The notes below the pieces were generated by a model that saw only the letters and a list, made by a program, of their open reading frames with translations, searched no databases and was not told where the DNA came from. A program made the position numbers and the translations under genes. From NCBI GenBank assembly GCA_023241745.1, contig JALQCY010000003.1, positions 248,001 through 312,000 on the forward strand: a stretch of DNA of 64,000 bases. The letters run 5' to 3'. Source of the DNA: Isoptericola peretonis (GTDB taxonomy: Bacteria; Actinomycetota; Actinomycetes; Actinomycetales; Cellulomonadaceae). Positions 15,346 to 24,102 of this stretch are shown here, piece by piece (positions within the stretch are counted from its first letter, which is position 1; every line of letters starts with the position of its first letter).

Positions 15346-16194
15346 ATGTCGCCGACGCTCGTGCTGGTCCACGGGGCCTTCGCCAACTCGTTCTCTTTCG
15401 CGCCGCTCCAGGCGGAGCTCGCGCTGCGCGGTCTCCGCTCCCTCGCCGTCGACCTGCCCGGGCACGGCTTCGAGGCCACCTTCCCGGTCGCCTACCAGGC
15501 GCCGCAGGACGCCGCGGAGCTCGCCACCGCGCCGGGCGCCATCAAGGGGGTCACGCTGGCCGACAACGCGGCCCGCGTCATCGAGGTGCTCGAGAGGGTG
15601 CGGCAGCACGGCCCCGTGGTCCTCGTCGGCCACAGCCGCGGCGGCATCACCGTGACCGCGGTCGCCAACGCCCGGCCCGACCTCGTCGACCGGCTCGTGT
15701 ACGTCTCCGCCTGGGCACCGGTGGACCTCGACGTGGGCGACTACTACGCCGAGCCGGAGATGGCGTCCTTCGACCCGGCCGCCGTGGCCGGGGCGGCGGC
15801 CGCAAACCCGGCCGACGTCGGGCTGCTGCGCTGCAACTTCCGCACGGGCGACCCCGCCGTCCTCGCCGGCCTCAAGGCCGCGTTCCTCGCCGAGGGCACC
15901 GACGACGAGTTCCGCGCCTTCCTCAGCACGTTCCAGCCGGACGAGAACCTCGACGCCGGCGGGCCGGAGGACCGCGCCCGGGCCGCCACGTGGGGCACGG
16001 TGCCCCGCACCTACGTGCGGCTCAGCGAGGACGCCAGCATGCCGCTCGCCATGCAGGACCGGCTGATCCGCGAGGCCGACGCGCTCACCCCCGACAACCC
16101 GTACGACGTGCGCACGCTCAGCTCGAGCCACCTGGGCTGGCTGGTGCACCCGGCGCCCGCCGCCGACGTGCTCGCGGAGGTCGCGGCTCGCTGA
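15346..16194 (+). CDS. Alpha/beta hydrolase, esterase-like
   Basis: A 282-residue alpha/beta hydrolase: oxyanion motif LVLVHGAFANSFSF, nucleophile Ser97 in GHSRGG, and a C-terminal SSHLGWLVHP that holds the likely catalytic His. It resembles the EstC/methyl-ketone-like group found in actinobacteria. Substrate unknown. TATGGT plus six bases precede the ATG, a leaderless start. Its 3' end overlaps the convergent LtrA gene by 77 bases, which is long for this window but both frames have solid family matches. Confidence 0.86.
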   Translation: MSPTLVLVHGAFANSFSFAPLQAELALRGLRSLAVDLPGHGFEATFPVAYQAPQDAAELATAPGAIKGVTLADNAARVIEVLERVRQHGPVVLVGHSRGGITVTAVANARPDLVDRLVYVSAWAPVDLDVGDYYAEPEMASFDPAAVAGAAAANPADVGLLRCNFRTGDPAVLAGLKAAFLAEGTDDEFRAFLSTFQPDENLDAGGPEDRARAATWGTVPRTYVRLSEDASMPLAMQDRLIREADALTPDNPYDVRTLSSSHLGWLVHPAPAADVLAEVAAR

Positions 16195-17356
16195 GCGGCG
16201 GGTGCAGCACCAGCACCACGACGATCGCCACCATGATCACCGCGGTGAGGGTGACGGGCACCGGCACCACCGGGTCGAGCAGCACGAGCAGCGCGCCCAC
16301 CGGGACCACCGTGTTGACCACGCGGTCGGCGTTCTCGCGGATCGCGATCCACCAGGCGCCCAGCACGAAGACGGCGATGGGAACCGTGACCGTGAACGAC
16401 GCGGCCACCTCGGACAGCTCGGTGTGCCCGGTGAGCGCGTCGATCTGCACCTCGACGCCGGCGGAGAACGCGCCCGCCGCGGCGAAGACGAAGACGTGCG
16501 CATACCCGTAGCGCAGCGACCGCGAGAGCCGGCCGTCCGTGCCGAGGGAGCGGTGGTGCGGCGGCCAGAAGTAGATCCACCACAGCGCGGCGGTGACGAC
16601 GACGGTCAGCACCGCGACCGAGATCAGCGGACCCAGGTCCGCCTCGTCGTGCAGGGCCTCGATGATCGCGTTGGACGACGCGAGCAGGCTCTCGCCGAGC
16701 AGGATGAGCGTGAACAGCCCGTACCGCTCGGTGATGTGGTGCGGGTGCCAGGGTGTGCGGCCACGGCGCTCCGCGACCACCGGCACCGCCAGCTCCGCGG
16801 CGGCGAGCACGACCCAGGCGACCCCCTGGACGGACTCGGGCAGTACCAGCAGGGCGAGCCAGCAGACCTGGACGACGGCGATGCCGGCGGCGTAGGCCCG
16901 TGTCGCGCCACGTGTGGGGCCGGACGTGCCGGACGCGCGCAGCCACTGCGCGATCATCGCCACGCGCATCACCACGTACCCGACGATGACGACGGTGAAG
17001 TCCCGGTCCACGAACACCGGCTCGATGCCCGCCGCGAGCACGAGCACGCCCGCCATCTGGACCACGGTGAGCACCCGGTAGAGCCAGTCGTCGGTGTCGA
17101 ACGACGTGGCGAACCAGGTGAAGTTCATCCACGCCCACCAGATCGCGAAGAACACCATGCCGAACGACGCCAGCCCGTCGGCCACGTGCCCCTCGGTGAG
17201 CGCGTGGTGCAGCTGGACGGACGCGACGCTCACCGCGACGACGAACACGAGGTCGAAGAACAGCTCCAGGGTGCTCGCGGTGCGGCCCGGCTCGTGCGGG
17301 TCGCGCGCCCGCATGGGCGTCAGCCGTGCGCGGGCGGGAGTGGCGGACGTGCTCAT
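16118..17356 (-). CDS. LtrA-family low-temperature-requirement-like membrane protein
   Basis: A 412-residue polytopic membrane protein with about ten helices. The family is recognised by ELFFDLVFVVAVSV near the start, then FAIWWAWMNFTWFATSFDTDDW and HHITERYGLFTLILLGES. LtrA proteins were named from a Listeria cold-growth mutant; the transported substrate is unknown. GGAGG lies close upstream of the ATG at 17356. The Arg/Pro-rich tail of about 25 residues overlaps the neighbouring hydrolase gene. Confidence 0.87.
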   Translation of the reverse strand: MSTSATPARARLTPMRARDPHEPGRTASTLELFFDLVFVVAVSVASVQLHHALTEGHVADGLASFGMVFFAIWWAWMNFTWFATSFDTDDWLYRVLTVVQMAGVLVLAAGIEPVFVDRDFTVVIVGYVVMRVAMIAQWLRASGTSGPTRGATRAYAAGIAVVQVCWLALLVLPESVQGVAWVVLAAAELAVPVVAERRGRTPWHPHHITERYGLFTLILLGESLLASSNAIIEALHDEADLGPLISVAVLTVVVTAALWWIYFWPPHHRSLGTDGRLSRSLRYGYAHVFVFAAAGAFSAGVEVQIDALTGHTELSEVAASFTVTVPIAVFVLGAWWIAIRENADRVVNTVVPVGALLVLLDPVVPVPVTLTAVIMVAIVVVLVLHPPLSEPRPPRARRRRAPGAPASPGGSS

Positions 17357-17446
17357 CGGTCGGACCTCCGTGGTCGGTTCGCGAGTCATCGTGCACCCGT
17401 CGCGCCCGGCGGGCCACGGGGCGGTGGTCTGGTTACGCTGCCGGGG

Positions 17447-18112
17447 ATGTTCTCGGACCGCAGGCGTCGGCGAGCCGCCCGACGGATCAGGCCCGGGGAC
17501 GGGCACGCCCTGAAGCGTTTCCGCTGGTGGCAGCCCCTGTCCCGCGCCCTCTTCCACCTGGACCTCGTCGGCGACGACGGCCGGCGCGAGAGGTGGTCGG
17601 TCGACGTCCGGCTCTGGGGCGACTCCGACGACGGCGAGGTCCGGGCGCGGCTCTACCGCGACGGCGTGCACGCCGCCACGTCCAAGGTCCCGGCCGAGTT
17701 CCCCGTGACCGGCGGCACGGTGCAGGTGGACACCAGCAGCTACGGGCTGCGGCGCTGCCACTTCGTGACGCCCGACGGCCGCGAGCGGCAGCTCGAGCCC
17801 GACCCGGCGTCCGCCGAGGGTCGCCGGGCGCGCCTGGAGCGGGACCGTCCGGGCCTGAGCCGCGCGCTCGGAGTCGTGTCGTGGGCCGTGCTCGTCGTCG
17901 CGCTCGTGATCGGCGCCCCCCAGGTCGTGGAGCAGATCACGCAGATCCCACCGGTCGCCGAGCACGTCGGCACCTTCACGTCGCCGGTGCACCTCCCGGC
18001 GGGCCTCAACGTCGCGCTCCTCATCGCCACGCTCCTGGCCAGCTCGGAGCGCGCGCTGCGCCTGCGGTACCACTGGCTGCTCGACGGCGGCCTGTTCGAC
18101 GGCGAGACCTGA
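17447..18112 (+). CDS. Hypothetical membrane protein
   Basis: A 221-residue protein I do not recognise. It has a very basic N terminus (SDRRRRRAARRIRPGDG), a soluble beta-rich region to about residue 130 with sequence such as FHLDLVGDDGRRERWSVDVRL, and two membrane helices (about 143-162 and 183-200). A start at 17447 is supported by TACGCT seven bases upstream. It is divergent from the LtrA gene. Nothing in its neighbours suggests a function. Confidence 0.72.
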   Translation: MFSDRRRRRAARRIRPGDGHALKRFRWWQPLSRALFHLDLVGDDGRRERWSVDVRLWGDSDDGEVRARLYRDGVHAATSKVPAEFPVTGGTVQVDTSSYGLRRCHFVTPDGRERQLEPDPASAEGRRARLERDRPGLSRALGVVSWAVLVVALVIGAPQVVEQITQIPPVAEHVGTFTSPVHLPAGLNVALLIATLLASSERALRLRYHWLLDGGLFDGET

Positions 18113-18157
18113 CGCACCGGCGGAGATCGTGCGAAGAGAGTGCGAAGCGATCGATAT

Positions 18158-18174
18158 CTATTGACTTTCGATAG
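18158..18174 (+). promoter_or_regulatory. Inverted repeat over the -35 of the DUF2975/XRE unit
   Basis: CTATTGA-CTT-TCGATAG is a 7-3-7 inverted repeat with one mismatch. It covers TTGACT (18161-18166), a good -35 placed 18 bases before GACGCT, which ends seven bases before the ATG at 18198. An autoregulatory site for the XRE protein of this unit is a reasonable inference. Confidence 0.5.
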
Positions 18175-18197
18175 GTGAGGACGCGACGCTCGTCGGC

Positions 18198-18677
18198 ATG
18201 TCACGCACCCAACGACTCGTCGGGCCCCTCCGCGGCCTGCTCGTCGCCGTCTTCGCCGCCCTCGTCGCCACCCAGGTCGTCGTGCTGCCGGCGGCCTTCG
18301 CCCGCATGGCCGACGACTCCCCCGAGCTGGCAGCACTGCGCTGGCCGTTGCTGGCCCTCGCCGTCGTGGGCCTGGTCTGCGTGGAGGCGGTCATCGTGTG
18401 CACGTGGCGGCTGCTGACGATGGTCCGCGACGACCGGATCTTCTCCGACCACGCCCTCGCCTGGGTCAACGGCATCGTGGCCGCCGTCGCGGTCGCGTGG
18501 GTGCTGGTGCTCGCCGCGTTCGTGCTGCTCGTGGCCGCGGAGGGGCTGGCCGGGCTCGCGCCCCTGCTCCTCCTGGTGCTGCTCGTGGGCGCCGCCGTCG
18601 GCCTGCTCGTGGTGGTCCTTCGCGCGCTCCTGCGCCAGGCCACCGAGCTGCGCACCGACCTCGACGGGGTGATCTGA
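18198..18677 (+). CDS. DUF2975 membrane protein
   Basis: A 159-residue protein with four membrane helices and almost no soluble part, matching DUF2975. These proteins are usually encoded with a small XRE regulator, as here. The stop overlaps the regulator ATG (TGATG), so translation is coupled. The pair may form a membrane-plus-regulator module, but its signal is unknown. The region upstream carries a TTGACT promoter and an inverted repeat. Confidence 0.82.
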   Translation: MSRTQRLVGPLRGLLVAVFAALVATQVVVLPAAFARMADDSPELAALRWPLLALAVVGLVCVEAVIVCTWRLLTMVRDDRIFSDHALAWVNGIVAAVAVAWVLVLAAFVLLVAAEGLAGLAPLLLLVLLVGAAVGLLVVVLRALLRQATELRTDLDGVI

Positions 18678-18931
18678 TGCCGATCGTCGTCCGCCTCGAC
18701 GTGGAGCTCGCCCGGCGGAAGATGAGCGTCGGTGAGTTCGCGGACCGGGTCGGGCTCACGCCGGCCAACGTCGCCGTGCTGAAGAACGGGCGCGCGAAGG
18801 CGGTCCGGTTCGCCACCCTCGACGCCATGTGCCGGGTGCTCGGCTGCCAGCCCGGCGACCTGCTGGAGTGGGTCGACGACGCGACCGACGGCGGTGACGG
18901 CGGTGACGGCGGTGACGGACATGAGGGCTGA
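18677..18931 (+). CDS. Small XRE-family DNA-binding protein (YozG-like)
   Basis: An 84-residue Cro/C1-type helix-turn-helix protein. The HTH lies at about residues 17-45 (SVGEFADRVGLTPANVAVLKNG) and is followed by the ALCRxLxCQPGDLLEW-type ending seen here as MCRVLGCQPGDLLEW. The C terminus carries a GGD tandem repeat. It is coupled to the DUF2975 gene and its end overlaps the next ATG at 18921. It probably binds the repeat at 18158. Confidence 0.87.
   Translation: MPIVVRLDVELARRKMSVGEFADRVGLTPANVAVLKNGRAKAVRFATLDAMCRVLGCQPGDLLEWVDDATDGGDGGDGGDGHEG
18890..18916 (+). repeat. Three tandem copies of GGCGGTGAC in coding sequence
   Basis: Three perfect 9-bp units encode Gly-Gly-Asp three times near the C terminus of the XRE protein. 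A GTG within the array would start the following flavoprotein in its own frame, so copy-number change would alter both reading contexts by whole codons only. Confidence 0.85.
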
Positions 18932-20099
18932 CGTGCTCGTCGTCGGCGCCGGCCTGGCCGGGTTGTGGACCGCCACGCGCCTCGCGGGGCGCGGGCACGA
19001 CGTCGTCCTCGCCGACCGGCGCACCCGCCTCGACACGACCGTGCGCACCACCGGCATCTTCGTGCGGCGCACCCTGGAGGACTTCGACCTGCCGCCCGAG
19101 CACCTGGGGCCGCCGATCCGCCGCATGGTGCTCTACCCGCCGTCGCACCGCGGCCCCGTGACCCTCGACAGCCCGCACGACGAGTTCCGCGTGGGCGACA
19201 TGGCCCCGCTGTACCTGACGCTCGCGGACCGGGCCCTCGCCGCGGGCGTGCGGCTCCGGCTCGGCACCCGGTACGCCGGTCGCCGGGGCGGACGCCACGT
19301 GCTGCACGGTCCCGACGGTCCGCTCGAGGTGCAGGCGACGTTCGTCGTCGGGGCCGACGGCGCCCGGTCCGCCGTCGCGCGCGAGCTCGGCCTCGACCGC
19401 AACCGCGAGCTGCTGGTCGGCGCGGAGGAGGTTTACCCGGTGCCGGCGCTCGCCGCCCGCCCGGGCACGGTGCCGGCCTTCCACTGCGTGCTCGACCCGC
19501 GGCTGGCGCCCGGCTACCTCGCGTGGGTGCTGGACGACGGCGAGCACGCGCACGTGGGCGTCGCCGGGTACGCCGACCGCTACCCCCACGGCATCGTCGA
19601 CGCGCTGGGGCGGTTCGCCGCCACCGCGCCCGGCCTCGCGGGAGTGCCGCGGCCGGAGGCGGTCGAGCGGCGCGCCGGGCCCATCCCCGTCGGTGGCCTG
19701 CTGCGCCGCATCGCGAGCCCCCACGGGCTGCTCGTCGGGGACGCCGCGGGCGCCGTCTCGCCCCTCACCGCCGGCGGTCTGGACCCGTGCCTGCGGCTGT
19801 CCGACCACGCGGCCGACGTCCTCGACCGCGCCCTGCGCACCGGCGACCGTCGCGAGCTCGCGCGGTACGACGGCGCCGCGCTGCGGGCCCGGTTCCGCGG
19901 GCGGCTCACGATGCGCCGCGGCCTGTCGCTGGTGCGCACGCCCGCCATGGCCGCGGCCGGCGTCGCCGCGCTGCGCACGCCGCCCGGTCGTGCCGCCGCC
20001 CGGCGCGTCCTGTTCGGCCACGGGTCGTTCCCCGACCCGCGTACCGCGCCGAGCGGTCCCGCGTCCCATGCCCTCGCCATCCCGGGGCTTCACGGCTAG
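18921..20099 (+). CDS. FAD-dependent oxidoreductase, geranylgeranyl-reductase-like
   Basis: A 392-residue flavoprotein with the N-terminal FAD motif VLVVGAGLAGLWTATRL, the central FVVGADGARSAVAREL and the late LLVGDAAGAVSPLTAGGLDP motif. This set marks the geranylgeranyl reductase/halogenase-like branch of class A flavoproteins. The ATG at 18921 overlaps the end of the XRE gene; a GTG at 18894 is an alternative. A lipid or isoprenoid substrate is likely for the family but not shown. It is cotranscribed with the DUF2975/XRE pair. Confidence 0.82.
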   Translation: MRADVLVVGAGLAGLWTATRLAGRGHDVVLADRRTRLDTTVRTTGIFVRRTLEDFDLPPEHLGPPIRRMVLYPPSHRGPVTLDSPHDEFRVGDMAPLYLTLADRALAAGVRLRLGTRYAGRRGGRHVLHGPDGPLEVQATFVVGADGARSAVARELGLDRNRELLVGAEEVYPVPALAARPGTVPAFHCVLDPRLAPGYLAWVLDDGEHAHVGVAGYADRYPHGIVDALGRFAATAPGLAGVPRPEAVERRAGPIPVGGLLRRIASPHGLLVGDAAGAVSPLTAGGLDPCLRLSDHAADVLDRALRTGDRRELARYDGAALRARFRGRLTMRRGLSLVRTPAMAAAGVAALRTPPGRAAARRVLFGHGSFPDPRTAPSGPASHALAIPGLHG

Positions 20100-20108
20100 G
20101 TTGCAGGT

Positions 20109-20750
20109 GTGCCGCCGGTGGACTCCCTGCTCGCCTTCGCCCTGGCCTCGGTCGTGCTGATCGCGGTCCCGGGGCCGAGCGTGCTGTTCGTGATCGGGCG
20201 CTCGCTGACGCTCGGGCGGCGGGGCGGGCTGGTGAGCGTGCTCGGCAACGAGCTGGGGGCGCTGATCCCCGTCGCCGCGGTGGCCCTCGGCGTCGGGTCG
20301 GTCGTCGCCCGGTCGGTCGTGCTGTTCACCGTCCTCAAGCTGCTCGGCGCGGCGTACCTGGCGTACCTCGGCGTCCAGGCGATCCGGCACCGGCGGGACG
20401 GGACCGACGTCGTCGCCGACCCGCGGGCGCGCCCCGCCTCGTCGTGGACGACGCTGCGGCAGGGCTTCGTCGTCGGCGCGACCAACCCCAAGACGATCGT
20501 GTTCTTCGTCGCCGCGCTGCCCCAGTTCGTCGACTTCCCCGCCGGCGCCGTGCCGCTGCAGATGCTCGTGCTGGGCCTGGTGTTCACCCTGATCGCGCTG
20601 GTGCTCGACGGCACCTGGGCCGTCCTCGCCGGCACGGCGCGCGCGTGGTTCGCGCGGTCGCCGCGCCGGCTGGCGGCGGTCCGGGCCACGGGAGGCGGGA
20701 TGATGGTCGGCCTCGCGGGGACGCTCGCCCTGACGCCGGCCAGGTCCTGA
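20109..20750 (+). CDS. LysE/RhtB-family amino-acid exporter
   Basis: A 213-residue exporter with about six membrane helices. The LysE family is recognised by AVPGPSVLFVIGRSLTLGRRGGL and GFVVGATNPKTIVFFVAALPQF. The substrate is probably an amino acid or derivative. The GTG start lies six bases after TAGGTT (20097-20102); the TAG of that -10 is also the stop codon of the preceding flavoprotein gene. It converges on the alcohol dehydrogenase. Confidence 0.9.
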   Translation: MPPVDSLLAFALASVVLIAVPGPSVLFVIGRSLTLGRRGGLVSVLGNELGALIPVAAVALGVGSVVARSVVLFTVLKLLGAAYLAYLGVQAIRHRRDGTDVVADPRARPASSWTTLRQGFVVGATNPKTIVFFVAALPQFVDFPAGAVPLQMLVLGLVFTLIALVLDGTWAVLAGTARAWFARSPRRLAAVRATGGGMMVGLAGTLALTPARS

Positions 20751-20757
20751 CCGGACC

Positions 20758-21780
20758 TCAGACCGTGAGCAGCACCTTGGTGGCGCGTCGCTCGTCCATC
20801 GCCCGGTAGCCCTCGGCCGCCTGCTCCAGCGGCAGGGTGAGGTCGAAGACCTTGCCCGGGTCGATCTTCCGGTCCCAGACGAGCTGGATCAGGTCCGGCA
20901 GGAAGCGGCGCACGGGGGCGGGGCCGCCGTGCAGGTGGATCCCGGAGAAGAACAGCTCTTCGCCCGGGATCGTCACGCCGTGGGAGACGCCGACGAACCC
21001 GACGTGGCCGCCCGGGCGCGTGGCGCGGATCGCCTGCGTCATCGCCTCCTGCGTGCCGACGGCCTCGATCACCGAGTGCGCGCCCAGGCCGCCCGTCAGC
21101 TCCTTGATGCGTGCCACGCCGTCGTCGCCACGCTCGGTGACGATGTCCGTGGCGCCGAACTCGCGTGCCAGCGCCTGCCGGTCGGCGTGGCGCGACATCG
21201 CGATGATGCGCTCGGCACCGAGCTGCCGGGCGGCGAGCACCCCCATGAGTCCGACGGCACCGTCGCCCACCACGGCGACCGTCTTGCCCGGGCCGACCTC
21301 GGCGGCCACGGCGGCGAACCAGCCGGTGCCGAGCACGTCCGAGACCGCGAGGAGCGACGGGATCAGGTCGGCGTCGGGACGGCCGGGCGTCGCGACGAGC
21401 GTGCCGTCGGCCAGCGGGATGCGCGCGAGCTCCGCCTGCGTGCCGATCGTGCCGTGCACGAACTGGGCGTGGACGCACTTCGACTGGTAGCCGGCCCGGC
21501 AGATCTCGCAGGTGTTGTCGGAGATGACGAAGGACCCCACCACGAAGTCGCCGACCTTCACGTTGCGGACCCCGTCCCCCACCTCTTCGACGACGCCCAC
21601 GTACTCGTGTCCCATGGGGAGGTGGTCCGCGGGCTCCAGGCCCCGGTACGGCCACAGGTCGGACCCGCAGATGCAGGTCGCGGCGAGCCGGACGACGGCG
21701 TCCGTCGGCTCGACGATCCGGGGGTGCTCCCGCTCGGTGACCGTGACGGTGCCGGCGGCTTCCAGGACGACTCCACGCAT
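20758..21780 (-). CDS. Zinc-dependent alcohol dehydrogenase
   Basis: A 340-residue medium-chain dehydrogenase/reductase. The catalytic-zinc region is TCICGSDLWPYRG with GHEYVGVVEEVG after it; structural zinc cysteines occur in DNTCEICRAGYQSKC but the set is not the classic four. The NAD(P) site is VVGDGAVGLMGVLAA. It resembles the group annotated as Zn-dependent dehydrogenases with an RRFLPDLIQLVWD segment. The substrate is unknown. GGAG precedes the ATG at 21780. It follows the Bcr-type pump gene 26 bases downstream and may be cotranscribed. Confidence 0.88.
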   Translation of the reverse strand: MRGVVLEAAGTVTVTEREHPRIVEPTDAVVRLAATCICGSDLWPYRGLEPADHLPMGHEYVGVVEEVGDGVRNVKVGDFVVGSFVISDNTCEICRAGYQSKCVHAQFVHGTIGTQAELARIPLADGTLVATPGRPDADLIPSLLAVSDVLGTGWFAAVAAEVGPGKTVAVVGDGAVGLMGVLAARQLGAERIIAMSRHADRQALAREFGATDIVTERGDDGVARIKELTGGLGAHSVIEAVGTQEAMTQAIRATRPGGHVGFVGVSHGVTIPGEELFFSGIHLHGGPAPVRRFLPDLIQLVWDRKIDPGKVFDLTLPLEQAAEGYRAMDERRATKVLLTV

Positions 21781-21806
21781 GATGGTGCTCCGTTCGTTGC
21801 GGTTTC

Positions 21807-23069
21807 TCAGGAGTGGACGGGGTCCGCGTCGAGGTCGACGCGGAGGACGGTGGGCGCGGCGGCACGGGCCCGCGCCGCGAGCGCGAGGAGGGCGACGGCG
21901 GCGAGGACGACGGCCACGACGGTGACCAGGCCGAGGGGCAGGATCGTCGCCGCGCCCGCGAGCCCGACCAGCGGGGCGGCCACGCCGCCGAAGCCGAAGC
22001 GGACCATGCCGAGCAGGGACGACGCCGTGCCGGCCAGCCGCGGATAGCCGACGAGGGCGAGGGTCGTCGCGGGCGGGGACGTGGTCGCCACGCCGCTCGC
22101 CAGGGCCAGCAGCGACACGACGACGACCCACAGCGGCGTCGTCGTCAGCCCGGACACCAGGAGCCCGAGGGCGCCGAGGCCCGCCAGCCCGGTGCCGACG
22201 GCCAGGGTGCCCGGCACGCTCCAGCGCTCGGCGGCGCGGCCCGCGAGGAACCCGCAGAGCATGAAGCCTGCCGAGTTCAGCCCGAACGCGAGCGCGTACC
22301 CCTGCGGGGAGAGGCCGTAGATGCCCTGGAGCACGAACGTCGCCCCGGACAGGTAGGCGAACAGGGCCGCGTACATGAAGCCCTGGTGCAGGACGGCGCC
22401 GACGAACACGCGGTCGGACAGCAGCACCCGGAAGTCGCGCCCGGTCTGGGAGAAGCCTCCGCCGGTGCGGCGGGCGGCGGGCAGCGTCTCCGGGAACGCG
22501 ACGAGGGCGGCGACGAGGATGACCGCGCCGGCGACCGCGAGGAAACCGAACAGCCCACGCCAGTCGGTGACCGTGTCGAGCTGCCCGCCCAGCAGCGGGC
22601 CGACGATCGCCGCGAGCCCGCCGACCACCGTGAGGCGGCCGTAGAAGCGGATGAGGGCGCCGCCGGAGTAGACGTCGCGGCCCGCGGCCTGCGCGATGAC
22701 GATGCCGACACCGCCGGCCATGCCCTGCACGAACCGCGCGACGACGAGCAGCTCCACGGTGGGGGCGATCGCGCACAGCGTCGACGTCGCCACGTAGGCG
22801 ACCACGCCGACCAGCAGGACGCCGCGCCGCCCGAAGCGGTCCGACAGCGGGCCCGCGACGAGCTGCCCGAGGGCGAGGCCCAGGAGACAGGCGGTCATGG
22901 TGAGCTGCGCGACCGACGTCGCCGCCCCGAGGTCCGCCGTCAGGGCGGGCAGCGCGGGGAGGTACAGGTCCATCGAGATGGGCCCGAACACCGTCAGCAG
23001 GAGCAGCAGCGCGGGCAGCAGCCGGGCGAACCGGTGCTGTGTCAGGGCTGGGGTCACGGGAGCGGGCAT
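21807..23069 (-). CDS. Bcr/CflA-type multidrug MFS pump
   Basis: A 420-residue 12-helix MFS exporter of the Bcr/CflA subfamily: FGPISMDLYLPALPALTADLG in helix 1, the LSDRFGRRGVLLVG loop after helix 2 and RFVQGMAGGVGIVIAQAAGRD in helices 4-5. It probably exports drugs by proton antiport. Starts at 23069 or 23081 are both possible; I prefer 23069. It is divergent from an MmyB-type regulator, with a long inverted repeat at 23115-23141 between them, and its zinc dehydrogenase neighbour may share its transcript. Confidence 0.88.
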   Translation of the reverse strand: MPAPVTPALTQHRFARLLPALLLLLTVFGPISMDLYLPALPALTADLGAATSVAQLTMTACLLGLALGQLVAGPLSDRFGRRGVLLVGVVAYVATSTLCAIAPTVELLVVARFVQGMAGGVGIVIAQAAGRDVYSGGALIRFYGRLTVVGGLAAIVGPLLGGQLDTVTDWRGLFGFLAVAGAVILVAALVAFPETLPAARRTGGGFSQTGRDFRVLLSDRVFVGAVLHQGFMYAALFAYLSGATFVLQGIYGLSPQGYALAFGLNSAGFMLCGFLAGRAAERWSVPGTLAVGTGLAGLGALGLLVSGLTTTPLWVVVVSLLALASGVATTSPPATTLALVGYPRLAGTASSLLGMVRFGFGGVAAPLVGLAGAATILPLGLVTVVAVVLAAVALLALAARARAAAPTVLRVDLDADPVHS

Positions 23070-23114
23070 GTCCCCCAGCATCTGCGTCGCCGGCGCCGCG
23101 TGGGAGTCACTGTC

Positions 23115-23141
23115 GAGGGGTGTACCGACAGTGCACCCCTC
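23115..23141. promoter_or_regulatory. 11-5-11 inverted repeat between MFS pump and its regulator
   Basis: GAGGGGTGTAC-CGACA-GTGCACCCCTC is an inverted repeat with one mismatch in 11. It is centred in the divergent spacer, about 40-60 bp from both genes. It is the likely operator for the MmyB-type regulator at 23183. Confidence 0.7.
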
Positions 23142-23182
23142 CGCCCCGCCGTGGCGGGCCGACCGTGCCTAGCCTGGACGGC

Positions 23183-24076
23183 ATGGACCACAGGAGCGAC
23201 ACCCGGGCCGAGGTGCGCGAGTTCCTCATGTCGCGCCGCGCCAAGGTGACCCCCGAGGCGGCGGGCCTGCCCGCGGGGCCGAACCGCCGCGTACCGGGGC
23301 TGCGTCGCAGCGAGGTCGCGACGCTGGCCGGGGTGAGCGTCGAGTACTACGCGAAGCTCGAGCGGGGCGCGATCGCCGGCGCCAGCGCGTCGGTGCTGGA
23401 CGCCGTGTCCCGCGCCCTGAACCTCGACGACGCCGAGCGCGCGCACCTCCTGGACCTCGCGCGCGCGGCCGACGGCATCCCGACCTCCGGGCGCTCGCGC
23501 GGCCGGGCGAGCAGGCCGGCGTCCCCGCGGCCCAGTCTCCAGTGGGCCCTGGAGGCGATCACCGACGCCGTCGCCTTCGTCCGGGACCCGAGGCAGAACC
23601 TCGTCGCCACCAACGCCCTGGGCCGGGCGTTCTACGCCCCCGTCATCGGCGACGGCGGGCGCACGCCCAACCTCGCCCGCTTCCAGTTCCTCGACCCCGC
23701 GGCGCGCGACTTCTACCCGGACTGGGACCTCATGGCCGAGATGTGCGTGGCGGTGATGCGCGCCGAGGCGGGTCGGAACCCGCACGACAAGGCGTTCCAG
23801 GACCTCGTCGGTGAGCTGTCCACGCGCAGCGAGACCTTCCGGGGGCTGTGGGCCGCGCACGACGTCCGCATCCACGGCGCGGGCACCAAGCGCTTCCGCC
23901 ATCCCGTCGTGGGCGAGCTCGTCCTGGCGTTCGAGGAGCTCGCCATCACCGCCGAGCCCGGTCAGGTCCTGCTCGTCTACACGGCCGAGCCCGGCTCGCC
24001 GTCCGCCGACCGGCTGCGGCTGCTGGCGTCCTGGGGCGCCGACGTGGCCCCCGACGTCGCCGGGCAGCCCGGCTGA
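23183..24076 (+). CDS. XRE regulator with MmyB-like ligand domain
   Basis: A 297-residue regulator. Residues about 8-85 form an XRE helix-turn-helix (GLRRSEVATLAGVSVEYYAKLERG), and residues about 115-290 the MmyB-like PAS-type domain (AVFVRDPxxNxVATNALGRAFY-like segment and LVGELSTRSETFRGLWAAHDVR). MmyB domains are thought to bind fatty-acid or other small ligands. Such regulators usually control a divergent oxidoreductase or transporter, here the Bcr-type pump. TAGCCT and seven bases precede the ATG, so the mRNA is likely leaderless. Confidence 0.9.
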   Translation: MDHRSDTRAEVREFLMSRRAKVTPEAAGLPAGPNRRVPGLRRSEVATLAGVSVEYYAKLERGAIAGASASVLDAVSRALNLDDAERAHLLDLARAADGIPTSGRSRGRASRPASPRPSLQWALEAITDAVAFVRDPRQNLVATNALGRAFYAPVIGDGGRTPNLARFQFLDPAARDFYPDWDLMAEMCVAVMRAEAGRNPHDKAFQDLVGELSTRSETFRGLWAAHDVRIHGAGTKRFRHPVVGELVLAFEELAITAEPGQVLLVYTAEPGSPSADRLRLLASWGADVAPDVAGQPG

Positions 24077-24102
24077 CGGGCCGGGCCCGGCTCCTGGCGG
24101 CG

